Source: Oscillatoriales cyanobacterium PMM_0080
GTDB taxonomy: Bacteria; Cyanobacteriota; Cyanobacteriia; Cyanobacteriales; Microcoleaceae
DNA: 55,298 nucleotides
Direction: 5' to 3'
NCBI GenBank assembly: GCA_949127775.1
Contig: CASBQF010000069.1
Location: 1 to 55,298 of the forward strand
Shown here: positions 1 through 7,699 of the stretch, piece by piece
Layout: each line of letters opens with the position of its first letter
Numbering within the stretch: the stretch's first letter is position 1
The notes under the pieces: generated by a model
Told to the model about the DNA's origin: nothing
The model's input: only the letters and a program-made list of their open reading frames with translations
Databases searched by the model: none
Made by a program: the position numbers and the translations under genes

Positions 1-687
1 ACCGGCTCGAAGTTTTGCAACTTCGCCCTCATCGAAACCAAAGCCCGATCGGTGGAAATGATTAAAGCATTGGAAGCAGAATTGTCAATACCCAAACCTG
101 TGAGAATTCACTGGACTGGTTGTCCCAATTCTTGCGCCCAACCCCAAGTAGCAGATATTGGCTTCATGGGGACAAAGGTTCGTAAGAATGGGAAAACTCT
201 CGAAGGTGTTGACATTTATATGGGAGGTACTGTCGGGAAAGATGCTCATTTGGGCACTTGCGTCCAAAAAAGCATTGCCTGCGAAGACCTCAAACCTATC
301 CTGATTCAACTTTTGGTTGATAAGTTCGGGGCTGTTTCCAAGGTGCCGGGGGACGTAGCTTTTCTGAATCGGCAACTGCAATTGACGGTTGACGATGACG
401 AAACTGCTGTTTCGGCAGCAAAATCTCAGACATCTACTGTTATTTTTGCTCGATCGGGCAAAGAAGTTGCTTGTAGCGAAGATGAGTTTATTCTCGACGT
501 TGCCGAACGAGCCGGAATCGAACTCGACAGTGATTGCCGATCGGGAAACTGCGGCACTTGCAAGCAAAAGCTCCTAGAAGGCGATATTACCTACGACGGG
601 GAAATGGACGCACTCAAGGACATAGAATCAGGGTTCATTCTAACTTGTAGCGCCCGGGCGATCGGCAAAGTGTCGATCGACGCCTAA
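1..687 (+). CDS. nirA: Ferredoxin-nitrite reductase, C-terminal part, fused to a ferredoxin domain (5' end outside window)
   Basis: Assimilatory nitrite reductase reduces nitrite to ammonium with six electrons from ferredoxin, using siroheme and a [4Fe-4S] cluster. The frame is open from base 1, so the gene is cut by the window edge. Visible residues start inside the first cluster motif (TGSKFCNF, Cys at visible residue 6), followed by the second cysteine pair GCPNSC (visible C41 and C45). From about visible residue 142 a separate domain follows that matches plant-type [2Fe-2S] ferredoxin: DCRSGNCGTC (C179, C184, C187) and TCSA (C216). Such NirA-ferredoxin fusions are known in filamentous cyanobacteria such as Plectonema/Leptolyngbya; the attached domain probably supplies electrons directly. 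The gap to nrtA is only 42 bp, so the genes are probably one transcript. An internal GTG at base 52 is not a start, because family-conserved sequence precedes it. Confidence 0.95.
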   Translation, partial: TGSKFCNFALIETKARSVEMIKALEAELSIPKPVRIHWTGCPNSCAQPQVADIGFMGTKVRKNGKTLEGVDIYMGGTVGKDAHLGTCVQKSIACEDLKPILIQLLVDKFGAVSKVPGDVAFLNRQLQLTVDDDETAVSAAKSQTSTVIFARSGKEVACSEDEFILDVAERAGIELDSDCRSGNCGTCKQKLLEGDITYDGEMDALKDIESGFILTCSARAIGKVSIDA

Positions 688-729
688 TCTCAGAATTTCA
701 TCTCAAAGTACACCAACAAGTCAAGACAA

Positions 730-2064
730 ATGAGCAACGTTTCCCGAAGAAAATTCATCATTACGATCGGAGCAACAGCAGCAGGCACCCTCCTCGCCCA
801 CGGTTGCAGTTCCGGTTCCAGCACTTCTACTTCTACCGGCAGCCCAACCCCCGCAGCCGATGGTGCCTCACCCAGCGCCGCCCCAGCAGTCAACGTCAAC
901 CCCGCCGATGCCCCCGAAGTTACCACAGCCAAACTCGGATTCATCGCCCTCACCGACGCAGCACCCTTAATCATCGCCCAAGAAAAAGGTTACTTCGCCA
1001 AGTACGGCATGAAAGACGTACAAGTTAACAAACAAGCATCTTGGCCAGTTACTCGCGACAACTTAGAACTCGGTTCCGAAAAAGGCGGCATTGACGGAGC
1101 TCACATCTTGTCCCCCATGCCTTACCAGATGACATTAGGCACAATTACCAAAGGCAATCAACCAGTGCCGATGAACATTGTCGCCCGGTTAAATACTAAT
1201 GGTCAAGGCATTTCTGTCAGCAAAAAATACGCAGACTTAAAAATAGGTACAGACAGCAAACCACTCAAAGCAGCCCTCGCCAATCAAAAAATTGCTGTTA
1301 CCTTTCCCGGCGGCACCCACGATTTGTGGATGCGCTATTGGTTAGCAGCCGGTGGCATCGATCCGAATACAGATGTTTCTGTGATTCCCGTACCGCCGCC
1401 TCAAATGGTAGCTAACATGAAATCCGGCAGCATGGAAGCCTTTTGTGTAGGCGAACCTTGGAACGCCCAGCTAGTTGCTCAAAAGGTCGGATACAGCGCC
1501 TTAGTCACCGGAGAACTCTGGAAAGACCACCCAGAAAAAGCCTTAACTTTGAGAGCTGATTGGGTTGCCAAAAATCCTAAAGCTACTCTAGCAATTACAA
1601 AGGCCGTACTGGAAGCCCAGCAGTGGTGCGACAAGCCAGAAAATAAAGAAGAGATGTGTACAATCATCTCTGCTGATAAGTGGTTGAAAGTACCCCTTGC
1701 AGATATTATCGGTCGCGCTAAAGGTGAAATTGACTACGGTACCGGTCGGGTTGAAGCAGCTAGTCTCGTAGCGATGAAATTCTGGGCTGACAATGCTTCC
1801 TATCCCTACAAGAGCCACGATGCTTGGTTCATTACCGAAAATATTCGCTGGGGTTATATGCCGGCAACTACCGACATCAAAGCCACGGTTGATAAAGTTA
1901 ACCGTGAGGATATTTGGAAAGCAGCAGCGACAGCACTTGGCGTTCCTGCGGCCCAAATTCCCGCAACCACTTCTCGCGGTGTCGAAACCTTTTTTGACGG
2001 CGTGAAATTCGATCCGGAAAAACCAGAAGAATATCTGAAGGCTCTGGTTATCAAAAAAGCCTAA
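730..2064 (+). CDS. nrtA: Nitrate/nitrite-binding lipoprotein of the ABC transporter
   Basis: NrtA is the membrane-tethered solute-binding protein that captures nitrate and nitrite for the NrtBCD transporter. The 444-residue product begins with a twin-arginine-like stretch (SRRKF, residues 5-9), a hydrophobic run and a lipobox-like LAHGC with Cys26 as the probable lipidation site. A Ser/Thr/Pro-rich linker (about residues 27-60) precedes the binding domain, which starts near TAKLGFIALTDAAPLIIA and contains the family segment WMRYWLAAGGIDPN. The same domain recurs at the C terminus of NrtC in this operon. Length and order after nirA agree with cyanobacterial nirA-nrtABCD operons. NtcA control would act upstream of nirA, outside this window. 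A strong stem-loop follows the stop codon. Confidence 0.95.
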   Translation: MSNVSRRKFIITIGATAAGTLLAHGCSSGSSTSTSTGSPTPAADGASPSAAPAVNVNPADAPEVTTAKLGFIALTDAAPLIIAQEKGYFAKYGMKDVQVNKQASWPVTRDNLELGSEKGGIDGAHILSPMPYQMTLGTITKGNQPVPMNIVARLNTNGQGISVSKKYADLKIGTDSKPLKAALANQKIAVTFPGGTHDLWMRYWLAAGGIDPNTDVSVIPVPPPQMVANMKSGSMEAFCVGEPWNAQLVAQKVGYSALVTGELWKDHPEKALTLRADWVAKNPKATLAITKAVLEAQQWCDKPENKEEMCTIISADKWLKVPLADIIGRAKGEIDYGTGRVEAASLVAMKFWADNASYPYKSHDAWFITENIRWGYMPATTDIKATVDKVNREDIWKAAATALGVPAAQIPATTSRGVETFFDGVKFDPEKPEEYLKALVIKKA

Positions 2065-2080
2065 TCGGTAACTAAACAAT

Positions 2081-2114
2081 GCTAATGGTTAACAGCTTGA
2101 AATTAACCATTAGC
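2081..2114 (+). promoter_or_regulatory. Perfect 12-bp stem-loop after nrtA
   Basis: GCTAATGGTTAA (2081-2092) pairs perfectly with TTAACCATTAGC (2103-2114) across a 10-base loop, 17 bases after the nrtA stop. No T-run follows, so it does not look like a simple intrinsic terminator. In transporter operons, hairpins after the binding-protein gene often protect the upstream mRNA and raise binding protein over permease; that role is inferred here. Confidence 0.6.
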
Positions 2115-2276
2115 TGGTAAATCGATTAAAAGATTTTGATTTAATCTCGAATTGACGACAAGCCTTGAAACTTAGAAATTTTACTAAAATCTAAAGTTTC
2201 AAAATATCAATCAGGTCACAGCATCTATAAGTAATTATCCATTCACTGCTAATAATTTTTCACTGTAAATAGACAA

Positions 2277-3146
2277 ATGGCAACTAACCTCTCTGTTTCT
2301 AAAAGTAAAGATCCCAAAAATTTCATTGTGGATTATTTTCACAAGAACAGCAAAAAAATCATCCGCCCGCTAGTCGCAATCACAGTTCTGCTAGTAGTTT
2401 GGCAAATCCTTTGTAGCGGCCCTACATCATCTTTACCAGGCCCGATTAAAGTGGTTCAAGAAAGCTGGGAGTTGATTGTCAATCCGTTCTTTGACAGAGG
2501 CGGCACCGACAAAGGCTTATTTTGGCAACTTTCAGCTAGCTTGCAGCGTGTGGCGATCGGGTTTACTCTAGCAGCAGTGCTTGGCATTGGTTTAGGAATA
2601 TTAATCGGTACAAACTCTTTAATGTTCGATGCTTTAGACCCGCTGTTTCAAGTATTCAGAACTATCCCGCCCCTGGCTTGGCTACCGATCGCCCTAGCAG
2701 TATTTCAACAGGTAAATCCCTTTGAAGGGATGGGTTTGAAAGCTAACGAAGTTTCGGCACTTTTCGTAATCTTGATTACAGCAATCTGGCCGATTCTGAT
2801 TAACACGACAGTAGGCGTTCAACAAATACCCCAAGATTACAGAAACGTCGCCCGCGTGTTGCGCCTTCCTAACCAAAAATACTTTTGGAAAATCCTGCTC
2901 CCGTCTTCAGTGCCTTACATCTTTACAGGCTTGAGAATTGGTATCGGCTTGTCTTGGCTGGCGATCGTAGCTGCGGAAATGTTAGTCGGCGGCGTCGGCA
3001 TCGGTTTCTTCATCTGGGATTCTTACAACAGTTCTCGACTCAGCGCAGTGATTTTGGCAGTGCTTTATGTAGGACTTGTCGGTTTGATTTTAGACAGAAT
3101 CGTTGGTTTCATCGCTTCCAAAGTTGTTCCCGAAGAGAACAACTAG
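2277..3146 (+). CDS. nrtB: Nitrate/nitrite ABC transporter permease
   Basis: NrtB is the integral membrane subunit of the nitrate/nitrite importer. The 289-residue protein has a charged N terminus, a first membrane segment near residues 30-48 (IIRPLVAITVLLVVWQIL), and several more hydrophobic segments typical of the BPD_transp_1 family. The cytoplasmic EAA-like loop that docks on the ATPases lies around residues 190-215 (YRNVARVLRLPNQKYFWKIL). It is preceded by a 212-bp gap that holds a stem-loop. The last 20 bases of the gene are part of a near-direct duplication in the following gap. Family assignment is firm from sequence and from position between nrtA and nrtC. Confidence 0.93.
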   Translation: MATNLSVSKSKDPKNFIVDYFHKNSKKIIRPLVAITVLLVVWQILCSGPTSSLPGPIKVVQESWELIVNPFFDRGGTDKGLFWQLSASLQRVAIGFTLAAVLGIGLGILIGTNSLMFDALDPLFQVFRTIPPLAWLPIALAVFQQVNPFEGMGLKANEVSALFVILITAIWPILINTTVGVQQIPQDYRNVARVLRLPNQKYFWKILLPSSVPYIFTGLRIGIGLSWLAIVAAEMLVGGVGIGFFIWDSYNSSRLSAVILAVLYVGLVGLILDRIVGFIASKVVPEENN

Positions 3147-3261
3147 GATTTGGTTGACAGTACGAAGTAAGGTGCGCAATGCGCTACAGCATACCAGTTC
3201 CCGAAGAACAAAAATAGGATTTGGTTGACAGTACAAAGTAAGGTGCGCAATGCGCACCCTA
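3126..3261 (+). repeat. Tandem near-duplicate of the nrtB 3' end with a GTGCGCA palindrome
   Basis: A segment of about 59 bp at 3126-3184, starting inside nrtB with GTTCCCGAAGA, is repeated at 3197-3256 with a few differences (shared core AGGATTTGGTTGACAGTAC). The second copy ends in the palindrome GGTGCGCA-A-TGCGCACC (3242-3258). The duplication lies between nrtB and nrtC. The palindrome resembles a dispersed cyanobacterial repeat and could fold in the mRNA. Confidence 0.7.
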
Positions 3262-3344
3262 CAGTCTACCAACTGGGAACTTCCAGATATCAGATATCAT
3301 TTAAAATCAGCATCTACTAAAGTACAAAGTAACCTAAAATTGCC

Positions 3345-5369
3345 ATGTCAATACTTATTGAAGTAGACCACGTTGACCGCGTATTTAACTTGCCAAATGG
3401 CGAGCAATATATTGCTCTCAAAAATATCGAACTTAAAATTAAAAAGGGAGAATTTATCACCCTAATCGGACACTCGGGTTGCGGCAAATCGACACTGCTA
3501 AATATCATCGCCGGACTGGACACAGCAAGTCAGGGCGGGATTACTTTAGAAGGGCGCGAAGTCCGCGAACCAGGCCCGGATAGAATGGTGGTATTTCAAA
3601 ATTACTCGTTGCTACCTTGGCTGACTGTTCGCGAAAATATTGCCCTAGCAGTAGATGAAATTTACAGCGGTAACTCTCAAGAAGATCGCGAGTTGGTAAT
3701 CGAATACCACATTAAATTGGTGGGACTCGGGGCAGCCGCCAACAAACGTCCGGGCGAAATTTCTGGGGGGATGAAACAACGAGTTGCGATCGCCCGGGCA
3801 CTCGCTATCCGTCCGAAATTGCTACTACTAGACGAACCCTTCGGCGCTCTAGATGCTTTAACTCGCGGCGGTTTGCAAGACCAATTGATGAACATTTGCG
3901 AAGAAAGCAAAGTCACCAGCGTGATGGTAACTCACGATGTGGATGAGGCTTTGTTGCTGAGCGATCGCATCGTAATGCTCACCAACGGCCCGGAAGCGCA
4001 AATCGGCCAAATTCTCGAAGTGAACATTCCGCGCCCCCGCAAGCGCATGGAAGTTGTCAACCATCCGAGTTACTACTCGCTGCGTAACGAAATGGTTTAC
4101 TTCCTCAACCAGCAAAAGCGGGTCAAACAGCGCCGGGCCCAACAACAACCGCCTGTCATCGCCCGCAACGGGTTGGAAAAAATCAACCTCGACATCGGCT
4201 TTATTCCTCTCACCGACTGCGCGCCCTTAGTCGTAGCCAAAGAAAAAGGATTCTTCAAAGCCCACGGCTTAGAAGAAGTCACCCTCAGCCGCGAACCTAG
4301 CTGGAAACAAATTGCTCAAGGCATCGCCCAAGGACGGTTGGACGCGGCGCAGATGGTCGCAGGAATGCCGATCGCCATGCTGTTGGGCCTCGACGGCGAA
4401 GCTCCTGTTCCCATCCACAGCGCCTTAACTCTGTCTCGCAACGGCAACTCGATTATTTTCGGGAAACACCTTTATGACAAGGGGATTCGGACATTAAAGG
4501 ATTTCAAAGCGGAGATCGCCAATACTCCCGATACAGTTCATACCTTGGGGATGGTACACTCCGCCTCCATGCACAATCTGCTGTTCCGCTACTGGCTGGC
4601 TGCTGGGGGCATTGACCCCGACCTTGATGTGTCTTTGACCATCATTCCGCCCCCGCTGATGGTATCGAATTTAAAAGCAGGTAATATTGACGGCTATTGC
4701 GCCGGCGATCCTTGGAACTCCCACGCTGTCAACGGCGGTACGGGTTTTGTGATGACCCGTTCTCTGGATATTCTGCCCGGACACATCGAAAAAGTTCTCG
4801 GCGTTACCGAAGATTGGGCTCAGAAATATCCTCAAACCCACCTCGCCCTCGTCAAAGCGCTTTTGCAAGCCTGCGACTACTGCGACGATCGCCGAAACCG
4901 CGAAGAAATCTTAGGATTGATTTGCCAAGAACAATACATCGGTGCAGATCCGAAAGATATCCGTCCGGGGTTCCTCGATCCGTACAACTCCGGTACAGAG
5001 GCACAACCTGAAATGCTCTACAATTTCAACCAGTTCTATGTTGACAAAACCAATTGTCCAGACCGCCTAGAAATGGTGTGGGTGATGGCGCAGATGGCTC
5101 GCTGGGGACTGATTCCGTTCCCGAAAAACTGGGTGGAAGTGGTCGATCGAGTTTTGCGGCCCGATATTTTTGGTCAAGCAGTGCGTGAGTTGGGTTTGCC
5201 GGATATTGCTAGAGCTCGCCGGACGATCGATCTATTTGACGGCACTGTCTTTAATCTAGACGACCCGATCGCCTATCTTCAGAATGTCAAAATCAAGCGC
5301 GATGTCCGCATTGAAGAAATCTTAATTGAACAAATAGGCAGTCAGTGTTCTATCAAAACGCTTGCATAA
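3345..5369 (+). CDS. nrtC: Nitrate ABC transporter ATPase fused to an NrtA-like binding domain
   Basis: NrtC is the ATPase subunit that also senses substrate through a C-terminal binding-protein-like domain. The first 260 or so residues form the ABC ATPase: Walker A GHSGCGKST (residues 42-50), signature ISGGMKQR and Walker B LLLLDEPFG. From about residue 278 (NLDIGFIPLTDCAPLVVAKE) the protein repeats the NrtA fold, including FRYWLAAGGIDPD, which matches the same stretch in NrtA. This fused layout and the 674-residue length are standard for cyanobacterial NrtC, where the C-terminal domain mediates ammonium- or nitrogen-dependent inhibition of uptake. It is followed by nrtD after 104 bp. Confidence 0.95.
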   Translation: MSILIEVDHVDRVFNLPNGEQYIALKNIELKIKKGEFITLIGHSGCGKSTLLNIIAGLDTASQGGITLEGREVREPGPDRMVVFQNYSLLPWLTVRENIALAVDEIYSGNSQEDRELVIEYHIKLVGLGAAANKRPGEISGGMKQRVAIARALAIRPKLLLLDEPFGALDALTRGGLQDQLMNICEESKVTSVMVTHDVDEALLLSDRIVMLTNGPEAQIGQILEVNIPRPRKRMEVVNHPSYYSLRNEMVYFLNQQKRVKQRRAQQQPPVIARNGLEKINLDIGFIPLTDCAPLVVAKEKGFFKAHGLEEVTLSREPSWKQIAQGIAQGRLDAAQMVAGMPIAMLLGLDGEAPVPIHSALTLSRNGNSIIFGKHLYDKGIRTLKDFKAEIANTPDTVHTLGMVHSASMHNLLFRYWLAAGGIDPDLDVSLTIIPPPLMVSNLKAGNIDGYCAGDPWNSHAVNGGTGFVMTRSLDILPGHIEKVLGVTEDWAQKYPQTHLALVKALLQACDYCDDRRNREEILGLICQEQYIGADPKDIRPGFLDPYNSGTEAQPEMLYNFNQFYVDKTNCPDRLEMVWVMAQMARWGLIPFPKNWVEVVDRVLRPDIFGQAVRELGLPDIARARRTIDLFDGTVFNLDDPIAYLQNVKIKRDVRIEEILIEQIGSQCSIKTLA

Positions 5370-5473
5370 CCAACAAATAGGAAGAGGGAACCAGGAGCAA
5401 TTAATCAGGAAAAAAAACTCCACATTTCCCCCTTCCTAAATCCATAATTCCTTATTCTCAATCCAAATGTGTC

Positions 5474-7198
5474 ATGTCTAAGTCCCCCAACCAACAACCC
5501 AATCCTGACAACAATATGCAAACTCTAAAAACGCCTAAAGAAACGAAAATTCAAACAGACAAGCCTGGTTTTCTGACGATTAAAGATGTATCGAAAGTCT
5601 ACCCAAACCTTAAAGAACCCGAAAAACCTTTTGTCATTCTCGATGGTGTAAACCTGACGATTAATGAAGGCGAATTTATTTGCTTGATCGGTCACTCGGG
5701 CTGCGGCAAATCAACCTTGCTGAACATGATTGCGGGATTCAACGGCCCGACAGAGGGAGAAGTTGCTCTCGCAGGTGCGCGGATTACTGAACCGGGGCCC
5801 GATCGCATGGTGGTGTTTCAAAACTACTCGCTGCTACCGTGGCTGACTGCTACTGAAAACATCCACCTCGGCGTTGAAACTGTTTACGCAGACAAGTCCG
5901 CAGAGGAACACAATAAGATCGTCCAGGATAACTTGGAATTGGTCGGACTCACCGAAGCTTGCGAAAAAAGACCAGGCCAGTTGTCCGGTGGTATGAAACA
6001 GCGGGTGGCGATCGCCCGAGCCCTAGCAACTCGCCCCAAACTGTTGATTTTGGACGAACCTTTCGGAGCTCTAGACCCAATTACGCGGGAAGAGTTGCAG
6101 GAAGAATTGCTGAAAATTTGGCAAGAGAACAAGATTACGATCATCATGATCACTCACGATATTGATGAAGCTTTGTTTTTAGCCGATCGTATCGTGATGA
6201 TGACCAACGGCCCTGCTGCATCGATCGGCGAAGATGTCCACATTCCCTTCAGCCGTCCCCGCAACCGCGCGCGGGTTATGGAAGATCCGAAATATTACGA
6301 ACTGCGCAACTTTGCTTTAGAATTCCTGTTCTCTCGCTACGCCCACCACGAAGAGGATACAACGGAGTCAGACACATCATCCGTCGTGCTACCATTACCT
6401 GCTAGCAAAAAGCGTGCGGTTGCTGACAAGGCGATGCCACCTGTGTCTTTTGTTCCTCACGCTGCACAACCCCTAGAAGCCTCCCCGATCAAAGGCGGCA
6501 TCCTAGCCATCTCGTGGTTGGTAGCAATGGCGACTTTAGCCGCAGTCAATATATCTTCTGTTTCCAGCCAACTAAAGCAAGCGAAACTAGCCGAAACTGT
6601 TCCTCCGGTTACTACGACGGCGGTTGTCAGTTCTCCTCCGAGCCCGCAAATCGCAGCAAGTTCGATCGCTTCTAGCCCTGCGCCAGTTGCTTCTAGCCCT
6701 GCGCCAGTTGCTGCGAGCCCTGCACCGATTGCTGCGAGCCCTGCACCGATTGCTGCTAGCCCTGCACCGATTGCTGCGAGCCCTGCATCAGTTGCTTCTA
6801 GCCCTGCACCGATTGCTGCTGCCTCACCCTCGCCTGCCGCTGCTAACAGCGCCACTGCACCCAAGACATCAACCAGTGCCACTCCAGGCATTTCTGACAA
6901 AACTAAACTCGATGCGATCGGACAACAGTTGTATTCGAAAATTGACCAAAGTTGGAATACAACTCCGACATTTACCCAAAGTTTGACTTATCGGGTCAAA
7001 GTACAACAAAACGGCGATATCGTACAATTCGAACCCACAAATAAAGCAGCTAAGGATTTCGTCAAAGAAACTCCTCTGTCAGTTTTGCAAATTCCTAGCG
7101 TTGCTGGTGCAGCAACTCAAAAAACTTCTGACTTCCAAGTAACTTTTAGCCCCACCAGCGGTGGCGGCGGCGTATTAGAAGTTAAACCAGGGAAATAG
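5474..7198 (+). CDS. nrtD: Nitrate ABC transporter ATPase NrtD with an unusual membrane-anchored C-terminal extension
   Basis: Residues 30-300 are a normal NrtD ATPase, with Walker A GHSGCGKST (73-81), signature LSGGMKQR and Walker B LLILDEPFG, powering uptake together with NrtC. The usual NrtD ends at about 270-280 residues; this one has 574. The extension begins with a variable linker, then a single hydrophobic segment (GGILAISWLVAMATLAAVNI, about residues 339-358), then an Ala/Pro/Ser repeat tract (units such as ASSPAPV and AASPAPI, about residues 395-455), and ends with a folded-looking domain of about 100 residues (DKTKLDAIGQQLYSKIDQSW onward). I do not recognise that domain with certainty; its layout recalls TonB-like C-terminal modules. 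The frame is continuous with no stop, so this is a single ORF and not two overlapping genes. The function of the extension is unknown. Confidence 0.9.
   Translation: MSKSPNQQPNPDNNMQTLKTPKETKIQTDKPGFLTIKDVSKVYPNLKEPEKPFVILDGVNLTINEGEFICLIGHSGCGKSTLLNMIAGFNGPTEGEVALAGARITEPGPDRMVVFQNYSLLPWLTATENIHLGVETVYADKSAEEHNKIVQDNLELVGLTEACEKRPGQLSGGMKQRVAIARALATRPKLLILDEPFGALDPITREELQEELLKIWQENKITIIMITHDIDEALFLADRIVMMTNGPAASIGEDVHIPFSRPRNRARVMEDPKYYELRNFALEFLFSRYAHHEEDTTESDTSSVVLPLPASKKRAVADKAMPPVSFVPHAAQPLEASPIKGGILAISWLVAMATLAAVNISSVSSQLKQAKLAETVPPVTTTAVVSSPPSPQIAASSIASSPAPVASSPAPVAASPAPIAASPAPIAASPAPIAASPASVASSPAPIAAASPSPAAANSATAPKTSTSATPGISDKTKLDAIGQQLYSKIDQSWNTTPTFTQSLTYRVKVQQNGDIVQFEPTNKAAKDFVKETPLSVLQIPSVAGAATQKTSDFQVTFSPTSGGGGVLEVKPGK
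6661..6835 (+). repeat. In-frame Ala/Pro/Ser-coding tandem repeat within nrtD
   Basis: Tandem units of about 21-24 bp, variants of GCTGCGAGCCCTGCACCGAT, encode (A/S)SPAP(V/I)A. They make up the low-complexity linker between the membrane segment and the last domain of the extended NrtD. Unit number is likely to vary between strains. Confidence 0.8.
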
Positions 7199-7350
7199 GT
7201 GACAGACTCCTGCACTAAAGCTCAGATTGGTATCAACAATCAGGTCAAAAGTATCACCAGAAAGAATTGGTTTAAAGCCGGAACCCTTTGAGGGAGAAAT
7301 TAAAAGAAGACTATTCATTGCTTCAATCCTCTTGCTTCCATGTCTAGGCC

Positions 7351-7383
7351 AACTGTCAACTGTCAACTGTCAACTGTCAACTG
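7351..7383 (+). repeat. Short tandem heptamer repeat (AACTGTC)
   Basis: Four and a half consecutive copies of AACTGTC. Such short tandemly repeated heptamers are a known class in filamentous cyanobacteria. A similar array with a different unit lies at 12564-12598. Confidence 0.9.
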
Positions 7384-7597
7384 AATGAACAGCCTGCTGT
7401 TTGAGTCCTGCAAAGATTCATCATCCCCCATCCTTGGAGGGGTGATAATAGTTAGACCTGAATTCCCTCTGTGTGAGAGGATTTAGGAGCAGCTAAAAAT
7501 TGGTAAAACTGAGAGAAAGTGGAAATTGTTCTCAGGTAGCGGTTAAGTTTGAATCAGGGTATGTTCCACTGTTGTAAAGCATTTTTGCGATAATTTG

Positions 7598-7645
7598 GTA
7601 ATTATTGATACATTGTTTGCTGGAGCTCTCAGTTCCGACTATAAT
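7598..7645 (+). promoter_or_regulatory. Candidate NtcA-activated promoter of narB
   Basis: GTAATTATTGATAC at 7598-7611 matches the NtcA consensus GTA-N8-TAC exactly. A TATAAT box lies at 7640-7645, 28 bases after the site, somewhat longer than the roughly 22 usual for NtcA-activated promoters. narB starts at 7700. NtcA is the global nitrogen activator of cyanobacteria, so the placement makes sense. It suggests narB has its own nitrogen-controlled promoter besides any read-through from nirA. Confidence 0.65.
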
Positions 7646-7699
7646 GACGAATTACGAATTATCCATTAGCTTTCAAAAACTAGCATCTATAATCACCAG

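Larger units (their letters stand above)
7199..7699. other. nrtD-narB intergenic region
   Basis: About 500 bp without a gene. It holds a heptamer tandem repeat (7351-7383) and, near its right end, an NtcA-type site and a TATAAT box in front of narB. No coding frame of interest was seen. Confidence 0.7.

Noticed and set aside
6457-6900. Minus-strand frame rich in Gly/Ala/Leu opposite nrtD
   Set aside because: It is the mirror image of the Ala/Pro/Ser-coding repeat of nrtD and has no independent support.
7351-7383. CRISPR array
   Set aside because: The repeats (also at 12564-12598) are heptamers without spacers, so they are short tandem repeats. No CRISPR-like repeat-spacer pattern exists in the window.
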